Notes under the pieces: model-generated
Seen by the model: only the letters and a program-made list of their open reading frames with translations
What the model was told of the DNA's origin: nothing
Databases searched by the model: none
Part shown: positions 20,375-30,350 of the stretch, piece by piece
How the letters are laid out: each line of letters opens with the position of its first letter
How positions within the stretch are numbered: position 1 is the stretch's first letter
Program-made: the position numbers and the translations under genes
DNA from: Azotobacter salinestris
GTDB taxonomy: Bacteria; Pseudomonadota; Gammaproteobacteria; Pseudomonadales; Pseudomonadaceae
Reading direction: 5' to 3'
Length of the DNA: 64,000 nucleotides
Assembly: GCF_009363155.1 (NCBI RefSeq)
Contig: NZ_CP045302.1
Span: 3,641,001 to 3,705,000 of the forward strand

Positions 20375-21424
20375 ATGACTTTCGATCCGAACAAGAAGCT
20401 GTACATCTCCGACGTGACCCTGCGCGACGGCAGCCACGCCGTGCGCCACCAGTACTCGATCAAGAACGTGCAGGACATCGCCCGCGCGCTGGACAAGGCC
20501 AGGGTCGACTCCATCGAGGTGGCCCACGGCGACGGCCTGCAGGGTTCGAGCTTCAACTACGGCTTCGGCGCCCACAGTGATATCGAGTGGATCGAGGCGG
20601 TCTCCGCGGTGGTGAGCCACGCGAAGATCGCCACCCTGCTGCTGCCCGGCATCGGCACGGTGCACCATCTCAAGGAGGCCTACGAGGCTGGCGCCCGGGT
20701 GGTGCGCGTAGCCACCCACTGCACCGAGGCCGACGTGTCGAAGCAGCACATCGCCTATGCGCGCGAGCTGGGCATGGACACCGTGGGCTTCCTGATGATG
20801 AGCCACATGACCACGCCGCAGAACCTGGCGGTCGAGGCGAAGAAGATGGAAAGCTACGGCGCCACCTGCATCTACGTGGTCGACTCCGGCGGGGCGCTGA
20901 GCATGCAGGACGTGCGCGACCGTTTCCGCGCGGTCAAGGACCTGCTCGACCCGGCCACCCAGACCGGCATCCATGCCCACCACAACCTGTCGCTCGGCGT
21001 GGCCAACTCCATCGTCGCGGTGGAGGAGGGTTGCGATCGCATCGACGCCAGCCTGGCCGGCATGGGCGCCGGCGCCGGCAATGCGCCCCTGGAGGTGTTC
21101 ATCGCCGCGGCCGAGCGCCTGGGCTGGAACCACGGCACCGACCTCTACACCCTGATGGACGCCGCCGACGAGATCGTCCGCCCGCTGCAGGATCGCCCGG
21201 TGCGGGTCGACCGCGAGACCCTGGCCCTGGGCTATGCCGGGGTCTATTCGAGCTTCCTGCGCCACGCCGAGGTGGCGGCGAGCAAATACGGCCTGAGCAC
21301 CGTGGACATCCTGGTCGAGCTGGGCAAGCGGCGGATGGTCGGTGGCCAGGAGGACATGATCGTCGACGTGGCGCTGGATCTGCTGCGTCAGCGAGGAGGC
21401 GCTGCCCGCCAGGCTTCCGCATAA
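20375..21424 (+). CDS. xylK: 4-hydroxy-2-oxovalerate aldolase
   Basis: Class II (Mn-dependent) aldolase of 349 aa splitting 4-hydroxy-2-oxovalerate to pyruvate and acetaldehyde. The HMGL-like barrel opens with [18 protein letters not shown], which carries the catalytic Arg-Asp. The metal-binding HAHHNLSLG is near residue 200. It completes the dehydrogenative branch. A strong terminator lies 44 bases after its stop. Confidence 0.94.
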   Translation: MTFDPNKKLYISDVTLRDGSHAVRHQYSIKNVQDIARALDKARVDSIEVAHGDGLQGSSFNYGFGAHSDIEWIEAVSAVVSHAKIATLLLPGIGTVHHLKEAYEAGARVVRVATHCTEADVSKQHIAYARELGMDTVGFLMMSHMTTPQNLAVEAKKMESYGATCIYVVDSGGALSMQDVRDRFRAVKDLLDPATQTGIHAHHNLSLGVANSIVAVEEGCDRIDASLAGMGAGAGNAPLEVFIAAAERLGWNHGTDLYTLMDAADEIVRPLQDRPVRVDRETLALGYAGVYSSFLRHAEVAASKYGLSTVDILVELGKRRMVGGQEDMIVDVALDLLRQRGGAARQASA

Positions 21425-21467
21425 GAAGCCAACCGGTCCGCCCGGCTCGGCCGTGGCGGTTTTCGAG

Positions 21468-21499
21468 CCCGGGAGCGGTTCCGCTTCCGGGTCTTTTTT
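21468..21499 (+). terminator. terminator after xylK
   Basis: Stem arms 21468-21477 and 21482-21491 (one G-T pair) with a GTTC loop, followed by TCTTTTTT. It would end most lower-operon transcripts before the GlcG-like gene. Confidence 0.85.
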
Positions 21500-21521
21500 G
21501 CCAAGACAGGAAGCGAATGCG

Positions 21522-21971
21522 ATGAAACCTTCTCTGCGCCGGGCCGACAGCATCAACCTGGCCCTGGCCATGCACGCCCTGCGGGCGGCGCTCGATCAGG
21601 CCGCGGCGCTGTCGGTGCGGGTCAGCATCGCCGTGGTCGACGCGGCCGGCCAGCCGATCCACACCGCGCACATGGACGGCGCGCCGCTGCACTGCCGGGA
21701 CATCGCCCTGAACAAGGCGCTGACCGCCGTCGGCTTCGGGGTGTCGACGCGGGTCTGGGAAGAGCGTCTGGCCGGGATGTCCGACGCCGTCCGCCAGGGG
21801 CTGCCGCTGCAGCCACGCATGGCGCTGTTCGGCGGCGGCGAGCCTTTCCTGTTCGAGGGCAGGCCGGTAGGTGCCATCGGCATCTCGGGCGCTTCCGAAC
21901 AGCAGGACGAACAATGCGCCCAGGCGGCGGTGCGTGCCGTGCTGGCCCTGCTGGATGCGCCTTCGGCATAG
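21522..21971 (+). CDS. GlcG/HbpS-like protein (DUF336)
   Basis: Protein of 149 aa with the GlcG/HbpS fold signature: VSIAVVDAAGQPIHTAHMDGA, then LNKALTAVGFG and PVGAIGISGASEQQDEQCA. Members of the family bind small ligands or haem, and many sit in aromatic-degradation clusters without a proven enzymatic step. The start at 21522 has AGGAAGCG upstream. It follows the xylK terminator, so expression depends on read-through or a promoter inside that gap. Function is not established. Confidence 0.8.
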   Translation: MKPSLRRADSINLALAMHALRAALDQAAALSVRVSIAVVDAAGQPIHTAHMDGAPLHCRDIALNKALTAVGFGVSTRVWEERLAGMSDAVRQGLPLQPRMALFGGGEPFLFEGRPVGAIGISGASEQQDEQCAQAAVRAVLALLDAPSA

Positions 21972-21985
21972 CACGCCACTTCGCT

Positions 21986-22075
21986 TTTCTTCGGTTGCTT
22001 CCGGCGGCAGCGGAACAGCGGTTGGGCGACCAGGGATCTGGCCTTGTTCGGCCGGGAACGGGATTTCTTGCCCAG
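21986..22075 (-). pseudogene. arfA: broken second copy of arfA (5' part only)
   Basis: On the minus strand, 30 codons match the beginning of the intact arfA at 23394-23555 (GKKSRSRPNKARSLVAQPL and on to QPKK). The start ATG has become CTG, though an AGGAGG ribosome site remains. The conserved GKGSYRREAF tail is missing, and the reading passes into DNA antisense to the GlcG-like gene. Upstream similarity continues to about 22112. It looks like a rescue-factor gene whose 3' half was lost when the catabolic cluster joined this site. Confidence 0.75.
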
Positions 22076-22214
22076 CGGATTGCCTCCTGTGAGGCCTGCC
22101 TCGTGCAGGCGCGTGAAGCATGCTCGGTGGGGGGGGGCGAGGGCGTGCGGCCTCCAGTCCGGTGTTCCGTGGGCCGGAAGTCCGTATGCCTCGGTCGCGG
22201 CGGCGTTTTGAAAC

Positions 22215-22241
22215 GCAGCAGGGGCGGGCGGCTGCTTTTTT
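22215..22241 (+). terminator. weak terminator-like hairpin
   Basis: Short stem GCAGC (22215-22219) / GCTGC (22231-22235) with a GC-rich loop and a following run of six T. It could terminate transcripts from the GlcG-like gene before they run into the convergent sRNA. Confidence 0.45.
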
Positions 22242-22252
22242 CCTGCGCACGC

Positions 22253-22396
22253 AAAAACGGCGAGGGGGTTGGCCTCGCCGTTCCTGCTTCCTTACGTCCC
22301 TGTGCTCGTCGTCCTGACGAAGTAGCCGCATCCTGCGACTGTCCCTCTGGCCGCCATCCGTGGTCGGCCTGCGTCGATCCTTCGACGTCTTGGTGG
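22253..22396 (-). ncRNA. Rsm-type (RsmZ/RsmY-like) regulatory sRNA sequestering RsmA/CsrA
   Basis: A predicted minus-strand RNA of about 144 nt. It contains eight GGA motifs, several in hairpin loops: CGTCGAAGGATCGACG (22372-22387), a stem-loop at 22349-22369 with ACGGATGG in the loop, and GCAGGATGC. The 3' end is a strong terminator (stem-loop 22257-22281, then five T on the minus strand). Upstream are a plausible promoter and a GacA box. Many loop-exposed GGA motifs plus a GacA box is the hallmark of RsmZ/RsmY, which titrate RsmA proteins and so relieve translational repression. Exact ends are estimated. Confidence 0.85.
22257..22281 (-). terminator. terminator of the Rsm-type sRNA
   Basis: Inverted repeat ACGGCGAGG / CCTCGCCGT around a short loop, followed on the minus strand by TTTTT and GCG. 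Confidence 0.85.
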
Positions 22397-22401
22397 GATT
22401 C

Positions 22402-22469
22402 AATCTACGCCTGTGGCCGTTCCGAACCAATGGGGAGAGTGCCCGATCTGCTGTAGGCAATGGCTTACG
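22402..22469 (-). promoter_or_regulatory. GacA box and promoter of the Rsm-type sRNA
   Basis: On the minus strand CGTAAG-N6-CCTACA (22469-22452) matches the GacA upstream element TGTAAG-N6-CTTACA in 10 of 12 fixed positions. Downstream are a -35 TTGGTT (22430-22425), a 17-bp spacer and a -10 TAGATT (22407-22402). The box centre lies about 64 bases before the predicted start at 22396, the distance typical for Rsm sRNA genes. Confidence 0.8.
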
Positions 22470-22523
22470 GCGTGGAAGTCCCCTGTCATACTGCGCGGCC
22501 TTTTTCATCGCCAGTAGGGGGCC

Positions 22524-23201
22524 ATGAGCTGCGGAGGGCCCCGGATATGGTTTCAGCGTGAGTGGTGTTCATTGATGGTAGGCAGGAAGAAACTGCTGGA
22601 AGCAAAGGTGGTGCATGTTCCCGACGGGGATACCTTGAGGGCGAACTGTGGCGACGGCCTGACCGTGGTGGTGCGACTGTGCAGCATCGATACCCCGGAG
22701 CAGGCTCAGCCCTATGGTGCGGAGGCGAGAGCGGCGCTGGCGGCGATGGTGCTCAACAAGAGCGTCAGGATCGAGCAGACGGCCCGGGATCGCTATGGCC
22801 GCATTGTCGGCAGGGTCTTTCGCGGGCGTACGTTCGTCAATGAGGAGATGGTCAGGCATGGCCATGCCTGGGTTTACCATGACTATTCCAGGGAGCCGGA
22901 GTTTGCCCGGCTGGAAGAGCGGGCACGCAAGGCCAGGCAGGGGCTGTGGGCCTTGCCGAAGGCGAAGCGGGTGCCACCGTGGGAATGGCGCAAGCTCGGG
23001 AAAGGGAAGGCTCGGCCAGTTGAAAAGGGCTGGAAGATATGGCCATGGCTGCTGGCGACGCTGGTGGCGGGTGCGCTGGCAGGTGGCGCTTACCTGTGGA
23101 TGACGGGGCGTCTGGATATTTCCCGGTGGGTCCCGGATGCCATCTTTCAGTTCTTGAGTGCCGGACAGGCCCATCTCCCGGCAGCGCTGTCACTTTGTTG
23201 A
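22524..23201 (+). CDS. thermonuclease (SNc)-domain protein with C-terminal membrane anchor
   Basis: Protein of 225 aa. The staphylococcal-nuclease domain covers about residues 22-145: VVHVPDGDTLR (metal-site Asp), VRLCSIDTPEQAQPYG (catalytic Arg), and DRYGRIVGRVF (second catalytic Arg). A Lys/Arg-rich linker and one hydrophobic helix (WPWLLATLVAGALAGGAYLW, about 175-194) follow, so the enzyme may be membrane-tethered. There is no obvious signal peptide. The start at 22524 has AGGGGG upstream; ATG at 22575 is an alternative that still includes the whole domain. Substrate (DNA or RNA) is unknown. Confidence 0.8.
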   Translation: MSCGGPRIWFQREWCSLMVGRKKLLEAKVVHVPDGDTLRANCGDGLTVVVRLCSIDTPEQAQPYGAEARAALAAMVLNKSVRIEQTARDRYGRIVGRVFRGRTFVNEEMVRHGHAWVYHDYSREPEFARLEERARKARQGLWALPKAKRVPPWEWRKLGKGKARPVEKGWKIWPWLLATLVAGALAGGAYLWMTGRLDISRWVPDAIFQFLSAGQAHLPAALSLC

Positions 23202-23393
23202 CGTACGGCCGACCGAAAGCACGGCACGCGGGGACGCTGAACGCTCACGGCGAGACGCCTGGGCATCGAGGCGCACGGCGGGAAGAGCTGCAAAACGTAC
23301 GGCTCGCGGCGCGTACCTGCGGCGGGTGCCGGAGAGATTTCCGCCGTGGCGGCGAACGAGAGGGAAACGGGGAGGAGAGGGGACGCGGGCCTT

Positions 23394-23555
23394 TCAGGCG
23401 GCCAGAAAGACAAAAGCCTCCCGGTCGTCGGACCGGAAGGCTTCGCGGCGGTAGCTGCCCTTGCCTTTCTTCGGCTGTTCCTGGCGGCAGCGGAACAAGG
23501 GCTGTGCGACCAGGGATTTGGCCTTGTTCGGCCGGGAAGGGGATTTCTTGGCCAT
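23394..23555 (-). CDS. arfA: alternative ribosome-rescue factor A
   Basis: A 53-aa basic protein that recruits release factor 2 to ribosomes stalled on nonstop mRNAs, a backup for tmRNA. The recognisable core is SLVAQPLFRCRQEQPKKGKG followed by SYRREAF, matching Pseudomonas and E. coli ArfA. The start follows AGGAGG with ideal spacing. A terminator-like hairpin lies inside the coding region at 23417-23440, so many transcripts should lack a stop codon, the known self-regulation of arfA. A broken second copy lies at 21986-22075. Confidence 0.85.
   Translation of the reverse strand: MAKKSPSRPNKAKSLVAQPLFRCRQEQPKKGKGSYRREAFRSDDREAFVFLAA
23417..23440 (-). terminator. hairpin inside arfA that can create nonstop mRNA
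   Basis: Ten-bp stem with a 4-base loop, all positions paired (one G-T), followed on the minus strand by CTTTTGTCTTT and located 7 codons before the arfA stop. In E. coli, arfA mRNA is cut or terminated at such a hairpin and ArfA is made only when tmRNA fails. Confidence 0.7.
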
Positions 23556-23847
23556 GAGCGTCCTCCTGTAGGCCTGCCCCGTGCAGGCGCGCGCATCATG
23601 CGTGGCTGGTCAAAAGATGTCCAGGGGGTGCGGTTGCGAGGTCGGAACATCGACCAGGCACTTGGACAGTCCCGCAAGCCGCTCTGCAGGGGCGTTCATG
23701 CGTCCCCCGGCCCAAGGCGCAAGGCTCTCCAGACTTCGGAGGCCAGCCAGGCCATTGCCTGCCGCTGGGCAGCATGACTGGAATTTGCCGGATGGACGAG
23801 CTATATGCTGATATCCCCGCCAAAACAAAAACAAGGATGAAGTAGAA

Positions 23848-24435
23848 ATGGAATTTTCCAACCAACAAAAGCTGATCATCACCCTGCTCACCGACATCCA
23901 CGCTCATCTCGGGATCGACGACAGCGTCGATCCGGTCTTCGTGCAGCGGATGGTCCAGGGTGGTCACGGCTGGGCGCTTGGCTGGGCCTACCCCGGTTTG
24001 TTCGAAGACGGCATCGAGCCCCCGGAGACCGTCACCTTCGTCGCCGAGGTGCTGACCATGTGGGAGGCCATCGAGGAGGCCTATGCCGGGTTCGATCAGG
24101 CCCGGAAGGACCGGCTGGCCGAGCTGGCCCCGGCTTTCGGGCGTGACCCCCGGTTTCTCGGGTTCGATGGCAGCCATGAGGCCGATCTGCGGGAGATTGT
24201 CCATATCCTCGTGGACGACCTGAACCGCTGGCCGATCTTCAAGGGACGCAACACCGACTCGCACAGGATCCTGGCCGACGGCTATCGGCGGATGCTGGCG
24301 GTGTACGAGCGCATCTCGAACAACACCAGCCACGCGTCCAGGCTGTCGGTAGAGGCGTTGGCGAAAATATTGAACGCCAGAATCATCCCGAAGAGCAGCA
24401 TGGAGCTGGACGCCAATGTGCTGCGTTGGGCCTGA
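23848..24435 (+). CDS. yfbU: YfbU-family protein
   Basis: Protein of 195 aa with the YfbU family pattern: an acidic helical protein beginning MEFSNQQKLIITLLTDIH and containing MWEAIEEAY and DDLNRWPIFKGRN. The family is widespread in proteobacteria with no firmly established biochemical function (the E. coli member has been linked to stress and cell-death responses). It is preceded by AAGGATG and followed by a bidirectional terminator shared with holA. Confidence 0.8.
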   Translation: MEFSNQQKLIITLLTDIHAHLGIDDSVDPVFVQRMVQGGHGWALGWAYPGLFEDGIEPPETVTFVAEVLTMWEAIEEAYAGFDQARKDRLAELAPAFGRDPRFLGFDGSHEADLREIVHILVDDLNRWPIFKGRNTDSHRILADGYRRMLAVYERISNNTSHASRLSVEALAKILNARIIPKSSMELDANVLRWA

Positions 24436-24465
24436 CCCTTCGGCCATGTGATACGGCTCTCGGAC

Positions 24466-24489
24466 AAGGCCCCGATATCTCGGGGCCTT
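24466..24489. terminator. bidirectional terminator between yfbU and holA
   Basis: Perfect 10-bp stem AAGGCCCCGA / TCGGGGCCTT with a TATC loop, placed between two convergent genes. Confidence 0.85.
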
Positions 24490-24564
24490 GTCGCTTTCGG
24501 CTCCTCCATTCCTCGGCTTCCGGCGTACTCGGGAAAGCCCCCGGCCTGTGGGCTGTCACGCGAC

Positions 24565-25605
24565 TCAGAGTTCCGGCGGCAGCTGCAGGCGCTGGCCGGC
24601 GATGGCCAGGGTCAGCCGGCCGAGGCCATTCCACGGCTCGCCCTCGGCCTGGCCCTTGATCTGCGCGTCGATCAGCTGGGCGTCGAGCAGCAGCTGGTTC
24701 CAGCGTGCTGCCGGGTGGCGCTGCAGGGCCTTGGTCAGCAGCGGGCGGCGTTTTTCCCAGACCGGCGGGCGCATTTGCGCGAAGGCCTTCTCCAGCGGCA
24801 CGCCTTGGGCATACTGCTGGGCGAGGTTGGCCAGCAGGCGCAATTCGCGGGCCAGCGCCCAGAGGATCACCGGCGTCTCCACGCCTTCGCCGCGCAGCCC
24901 CTCGAGCATGCGCAGGGCGTGGGCGGCCTGGCCGGCGAGGGTGGCGTCGAGCAGGCCGAAGACGTCGAAGCGGGCGCTGTCGGCCACCGCCGCCTGCACG
25001 GTGTCGGCGGTGACCTGGTTGTCCTCGGCGAGCAGCTTGAGTTTCTCGATCTCCTGGGCGGCGGCCAGCAGGTTGCCTTCCACGCGGGCGGCGATCAGCT
25101 CCACAGCCTCCTGGCTGGCGGCCAGCCCGGCCTGGGCCAGACGCTGGCGGATCCACTGCGGCAGTTGTTGGGCATCGACCGGCCAGACCTGTACGAACTG
25201 CACCTGCGGGCTGTCGAGCAGCGCCTTGGCCCACTTGCTCTTCTGGGTGGCGGCGTCGAGCCTGGGCAGGTCGATCAGCAGCAGGTTGTCCTCGGCGGGA
25301 CGGGCCAGGTATTCGAGGATCGCCGCGGCGCCCTTGTCGCCGGGCTTGCCGTTGGCGATGCGCAGCTCCAGCAGGCGTTTCTCGGCGAACAGCGACAGGC
25401 TGGCGCCGGCCTCGTAGAGCTGACTCCAGTCGAAGTTGGCATCGGCATTGAACACCTGGCGCTCGCTGAAGCCCTGGGCGCGGGCAGCGCCGCGGATGGC
25501 GTCGCAGGCCTCCTGGCAGAGCAGCGGCTCGTCGCCGCTGACCACGTAGATCGGCGCCAGGGTGTCCTTGAGCTGCCTGGGCAGTTGTGCGGAAGGAAGC
25601 TTCAT
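24565..25605 (-). CDS. holA: DNA polymerase III delta subunit
   Basis: Delta subunit of the clamp loader, 346 aa, which opens the beta sliding clamp during loading. It has the family N-terminus (APIYVVSGDEPLLCQEACDAI) and LLIDLPRLDAATQKSKWAKAL in the AAA+-like region, then the helical collar-binding part. It lies 37 bases after lptE in the conserved leuS-lptE-holA order. It is the last conserved gene before the arfA/catabolic region. Confidence 0.93.
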   Translation of the reverse strand: MKLPSAQLPRQLKDTLAPIYVVSGDEPLLCQEACDAIRGAARAQGFSERQVFNADANFDWSQLYEAGASLSLFAEKRLLELRIANGKPGDKGAAAILEYLARPAEDNLLLIDLPRLDAATQKSKWAKALLDSPQVQFVQVWPVDAQQLPQWIRQRLAQAGLAASQEAVELIAARVEGNLLAAAQEIEKLKLLAEDNQVTADTVQAAVADSARFDVFGLLDATLAGQAAHALRMLEGLRGEGVETPVILWALARELRLLANLAQQYAQGVPLEKAFAQMRPPVWEKRRPLLTKALQRHPAARWNQLLLDAQLIDAQIKGQAEGEPWNGLGRLTLAIAGQRLQLPPEL

Positions 25606-25642
25606 GGCGGAAGGGGCGGGGCCGGGGCCCCGCCCGGCGGCC

Positions 25643-26269
25643 TCAGGGCATGAGGGAGGGCGGCAGTTCGAGCGGCGACTGCTGCGGCGCCTCCTGCTGC
25701 TGCTCCTGGGCGCGGCGCTCCGCCTCCGCGGCCTGGGCCTCGGCGCGGGCGCGCTCCTTGGCGGCTTCCTCCATCTGGGAGATGCGCTCCGGGGTGAGCT
25801 GCTGCAGGCGCAGCATCAGCTGCTGGACCATCTCGCGGCGCATTTCCTCGCGCAGCTGCTGGGCTTCCTGGGTCGAGGCGGTGATGTTGTTCTGGTCGTG
25901 GACGTAGACCTTCTGCACCTCCAGCTCGTTGCTGCCGAGCAGCTGCTTGCGGGCGTCGAGCAGTTCGTATTCGAGGGTGCTGGTCAGCTCGTATTCGACG
26001 CTGCGCGCCGAGCTGGTGTAGCTGGCGGTGCGGCGCTCCTCTTTCTCGCGGGCCAGCACCAGCTCGTAGGGTGCGCCGGCATACACCTTGACGCCGCTGG
26101 CTTCGAGCTGGCGGCGCAGCATCCGCTGGGTTTCGCCGTAGGCGTTGCGGGCGCTCACGTTGAGCTCGCTGATGGCGAGGCGTCCGGTCTCGCCGGTGCC
26201 GCGCAACTGGAAGCCGCAGGCGCCGAGCAGGCTGGTCAGGGCGATGAGCGCGAGGCTACGTTTGATCAT
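25643..26269 (-). CDS. lptE: LPS-assembly lipoprotein LptE
   Basis: Outer-membrane lipoprotein of 208 aa that plugs the LptD barrel and is needed for LPS export to the surface. It starts with a lipoprotein signal whose lipobox is LLGAC (Cys18), followed by GFQLRG, the usual LptE opening. The C-terminus is rich in Ala, Glu and Gln (EEAAKERARAEAQAAEAERR), as in Pseudomonas members. It is located directly after leuS. Confidence 0.92.
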   Translation of the reverse strand: MIKRSLALIALTSLLGACGFQLRGTGETGRLAISELNVSARNAYGETQRMLRRQLEASGVKVYAGAPYELVLAREKEERRTASYTSSARSVEYELTSTLEYELLDARKQLLGSNELEVQKVYVHDQNNITASTQEAQQLREEMRREMVQQLMLRLQQLTPERISQMEEAAKERARAEAQAAEAERRAQEQQQEAPQQSPLELPPSLMP

Positions 26270-26321
26270 CTGGTTTCCCCTTGCAATGACCCCGGCGGCA
26301 TCTTGCCGCCGGGACGGCGCA

Positions 26322-29084
<2,763 letters not shown>

Positions 29085-29130
29085 CTAAGCTCAGGGGAGG
29101 ATGCCGTTTCTCCCGAGGTCGAGGTGTGGG

Positions 29131-29562
29131 ATGGACGAAGTGGGCGCGCGTGGCGGACTGTACCGGCGACTGATCGAGCGGATCGCCTGCGCCCTTGCCG
29201 GAGCCGAGGCCGCCCGCTGGCGCGGCGGGGCCGAGCCGGCCGTGCTGGAGCTGCACGATCTGTCGCCCGCCGAGCGGGCGCTGATCCGCGCCTGGTTGCG
29301 CCAGGACGTGCAGTGGCTGCGCGGCTGGCAGGCGGCGGCCGAGGAGCTGGCGCTGATCGAGCGCCAGGAGCACGCCGCTCGCAGCCTTCTGGCGAAGGGG
29401 CGTCCTGCCGCCCCGCCGCGGCTTCGCCCGCTGCGCCATGCCCATCTGCTCTGCGCCCTGTGCGGCCGGGCCGTGCGCTGGCGCCGCGCCGGCCCCGTCG
29501 CGGCCTGTCCGGTCTGCGCCTCGCGGCTGTTCAGGCTCGCTCGGCAGCGCCGCTCGGGCTAG
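29131..29562 (+). CDS. ybeL: YbeL-like zinc-ribbon protein (DUF1451)
   Basis: Protein of 143 aa with an N-terminal helical region and a C-terminal zinc ribbon: CALCGRAV and, 15 residues later, CPVCASRLF. It is divergent from leuS, as ybeL is next to leuS in many gammaproteobacteria. The ATG at 29131 is preceded by GAGGTG; one at 29101 is in frame but lacks a ribosome site. Function of the family is not known. Confidence 0.7.
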   Translation: MDEVGARGGLYRRLIERIACALAGAEAARWRGGAEPAVLELHDLSPAERALIRAWLRQDVQWLRGWQAAAEELALIERQEHAARSLLAKGRPAAPPRLRPLRHAHLLCALCGRAVRWRRAGPVAACPVCASRLFRLARQRRSG

Positions 29563-29588
29563 GCTTTGCGCCTCGCCCGGAGGTGCCG

Positions 29589-30350
29589 ATGCCGTTCCGC
29601 TATCTGCTCAAACAACTCCTGCTGCCGCCGTCCGGCCTGCTGCTCCTGCTGGGACTCGGCTGGTGGCTGCGCCGCTGTGCGCCACGGACTGCCAGCCTGT
29701 GCTTCGTGCTCGGCGCAGGCGGGCTTTGGCTGCTCAGCCTGCCGGTGACGGTGGAGTGGGCGGCGCGGGCCATCGAGCGCGAGCCAGCGCTGGACGCGGC
29801 GCAGTGGCCGCAACTGGCGCAGCGGGCCGAGGCCATCGTGGTCCTCGGCGGTGGCCGCGAGCGCGGCGATCCGGCCTGGGGCGGCGACCAGCCGAGTCCG
29901 CTGGCGCTCGAGCGGCTGCGCTACGCCGCCCGGCTGGCGCGGGCCTCGGGCCTGCCGCTGCTGGCCAGCGGCGGCCTGCATTTCGGCGCGCCGCCCAGCG
30001 AGGCGGCGCTGCTCGGCGAGGCGCTGGAGAAGGATCATGGCCTGCGGCTGCGCTGGCGCGAGGAGCGCAGCCGCACCACCTGGGAGAACGCCCGCTACAG
30101 CGCCGAGCTGTTGCAGGCGGAAGGCATCCGCCGGGTGGTGCTGGTGACCCAGGCCTGGCACATGCCGCGGGCGCGCTGGTGCTTCGAGCGGGCCGGCTTC
30201 AGCGTGCTGCCGGCCCCGGCGGGCTTTCTCGGCGTGCCCAACGGACGCCCGCTGGGCGGCTGGCTGCCGGAGGGGCGGGCGCTTTGGCAGAGCGGCCTGC
30301 TGCTCAACGAGGCGCTGGGACAGCTGGCCTATCCGCTGCTCTACCGCTGA
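29589..30350 (+). CDS. YdcF/ElyC-family membrane protein (DUF218)
   Basis: Protein of 253 aa with two N-terminal membrane helices (QLLLPPSGLLLLLGLGWWL and a second near residue 40) and a DUF218 domain: AIVVLGGGRERGD, LLASGGLHFGAPPSEA, RTTWENARYSAELL and VTQAWHMPRARWCFERAG. The architecture matches ElyC/SanA-type envelope proteins linked to peptidoglycan precursor or lipid-carrier metabolism. It starts 26 bases after ybeL and its end overlaps the end of lnt by 10 bases. Confidence 0.83.
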   Translation: MPFRYLLKQLLLPPSGLLLLLGLGWWLRRCAPRTASLCFVLGAGGLWLLSLPVTVEWAARAIEREPALDAAQWPQLAQRAEAIVVLGGGRERGDPAWGGDQPSPLALERLRYAARLARASGLPLLASGGLHFGAPPSEAALLGEALEKDHGLRLRWREERSRTTWENARYSAELLQAEGIRRVVLVTQAWHMPRARWCFERAGFSVLPAPAGFLGVPNGRPLGGWLPEGRALWQSGLLLNEALGQLAYPLLYR

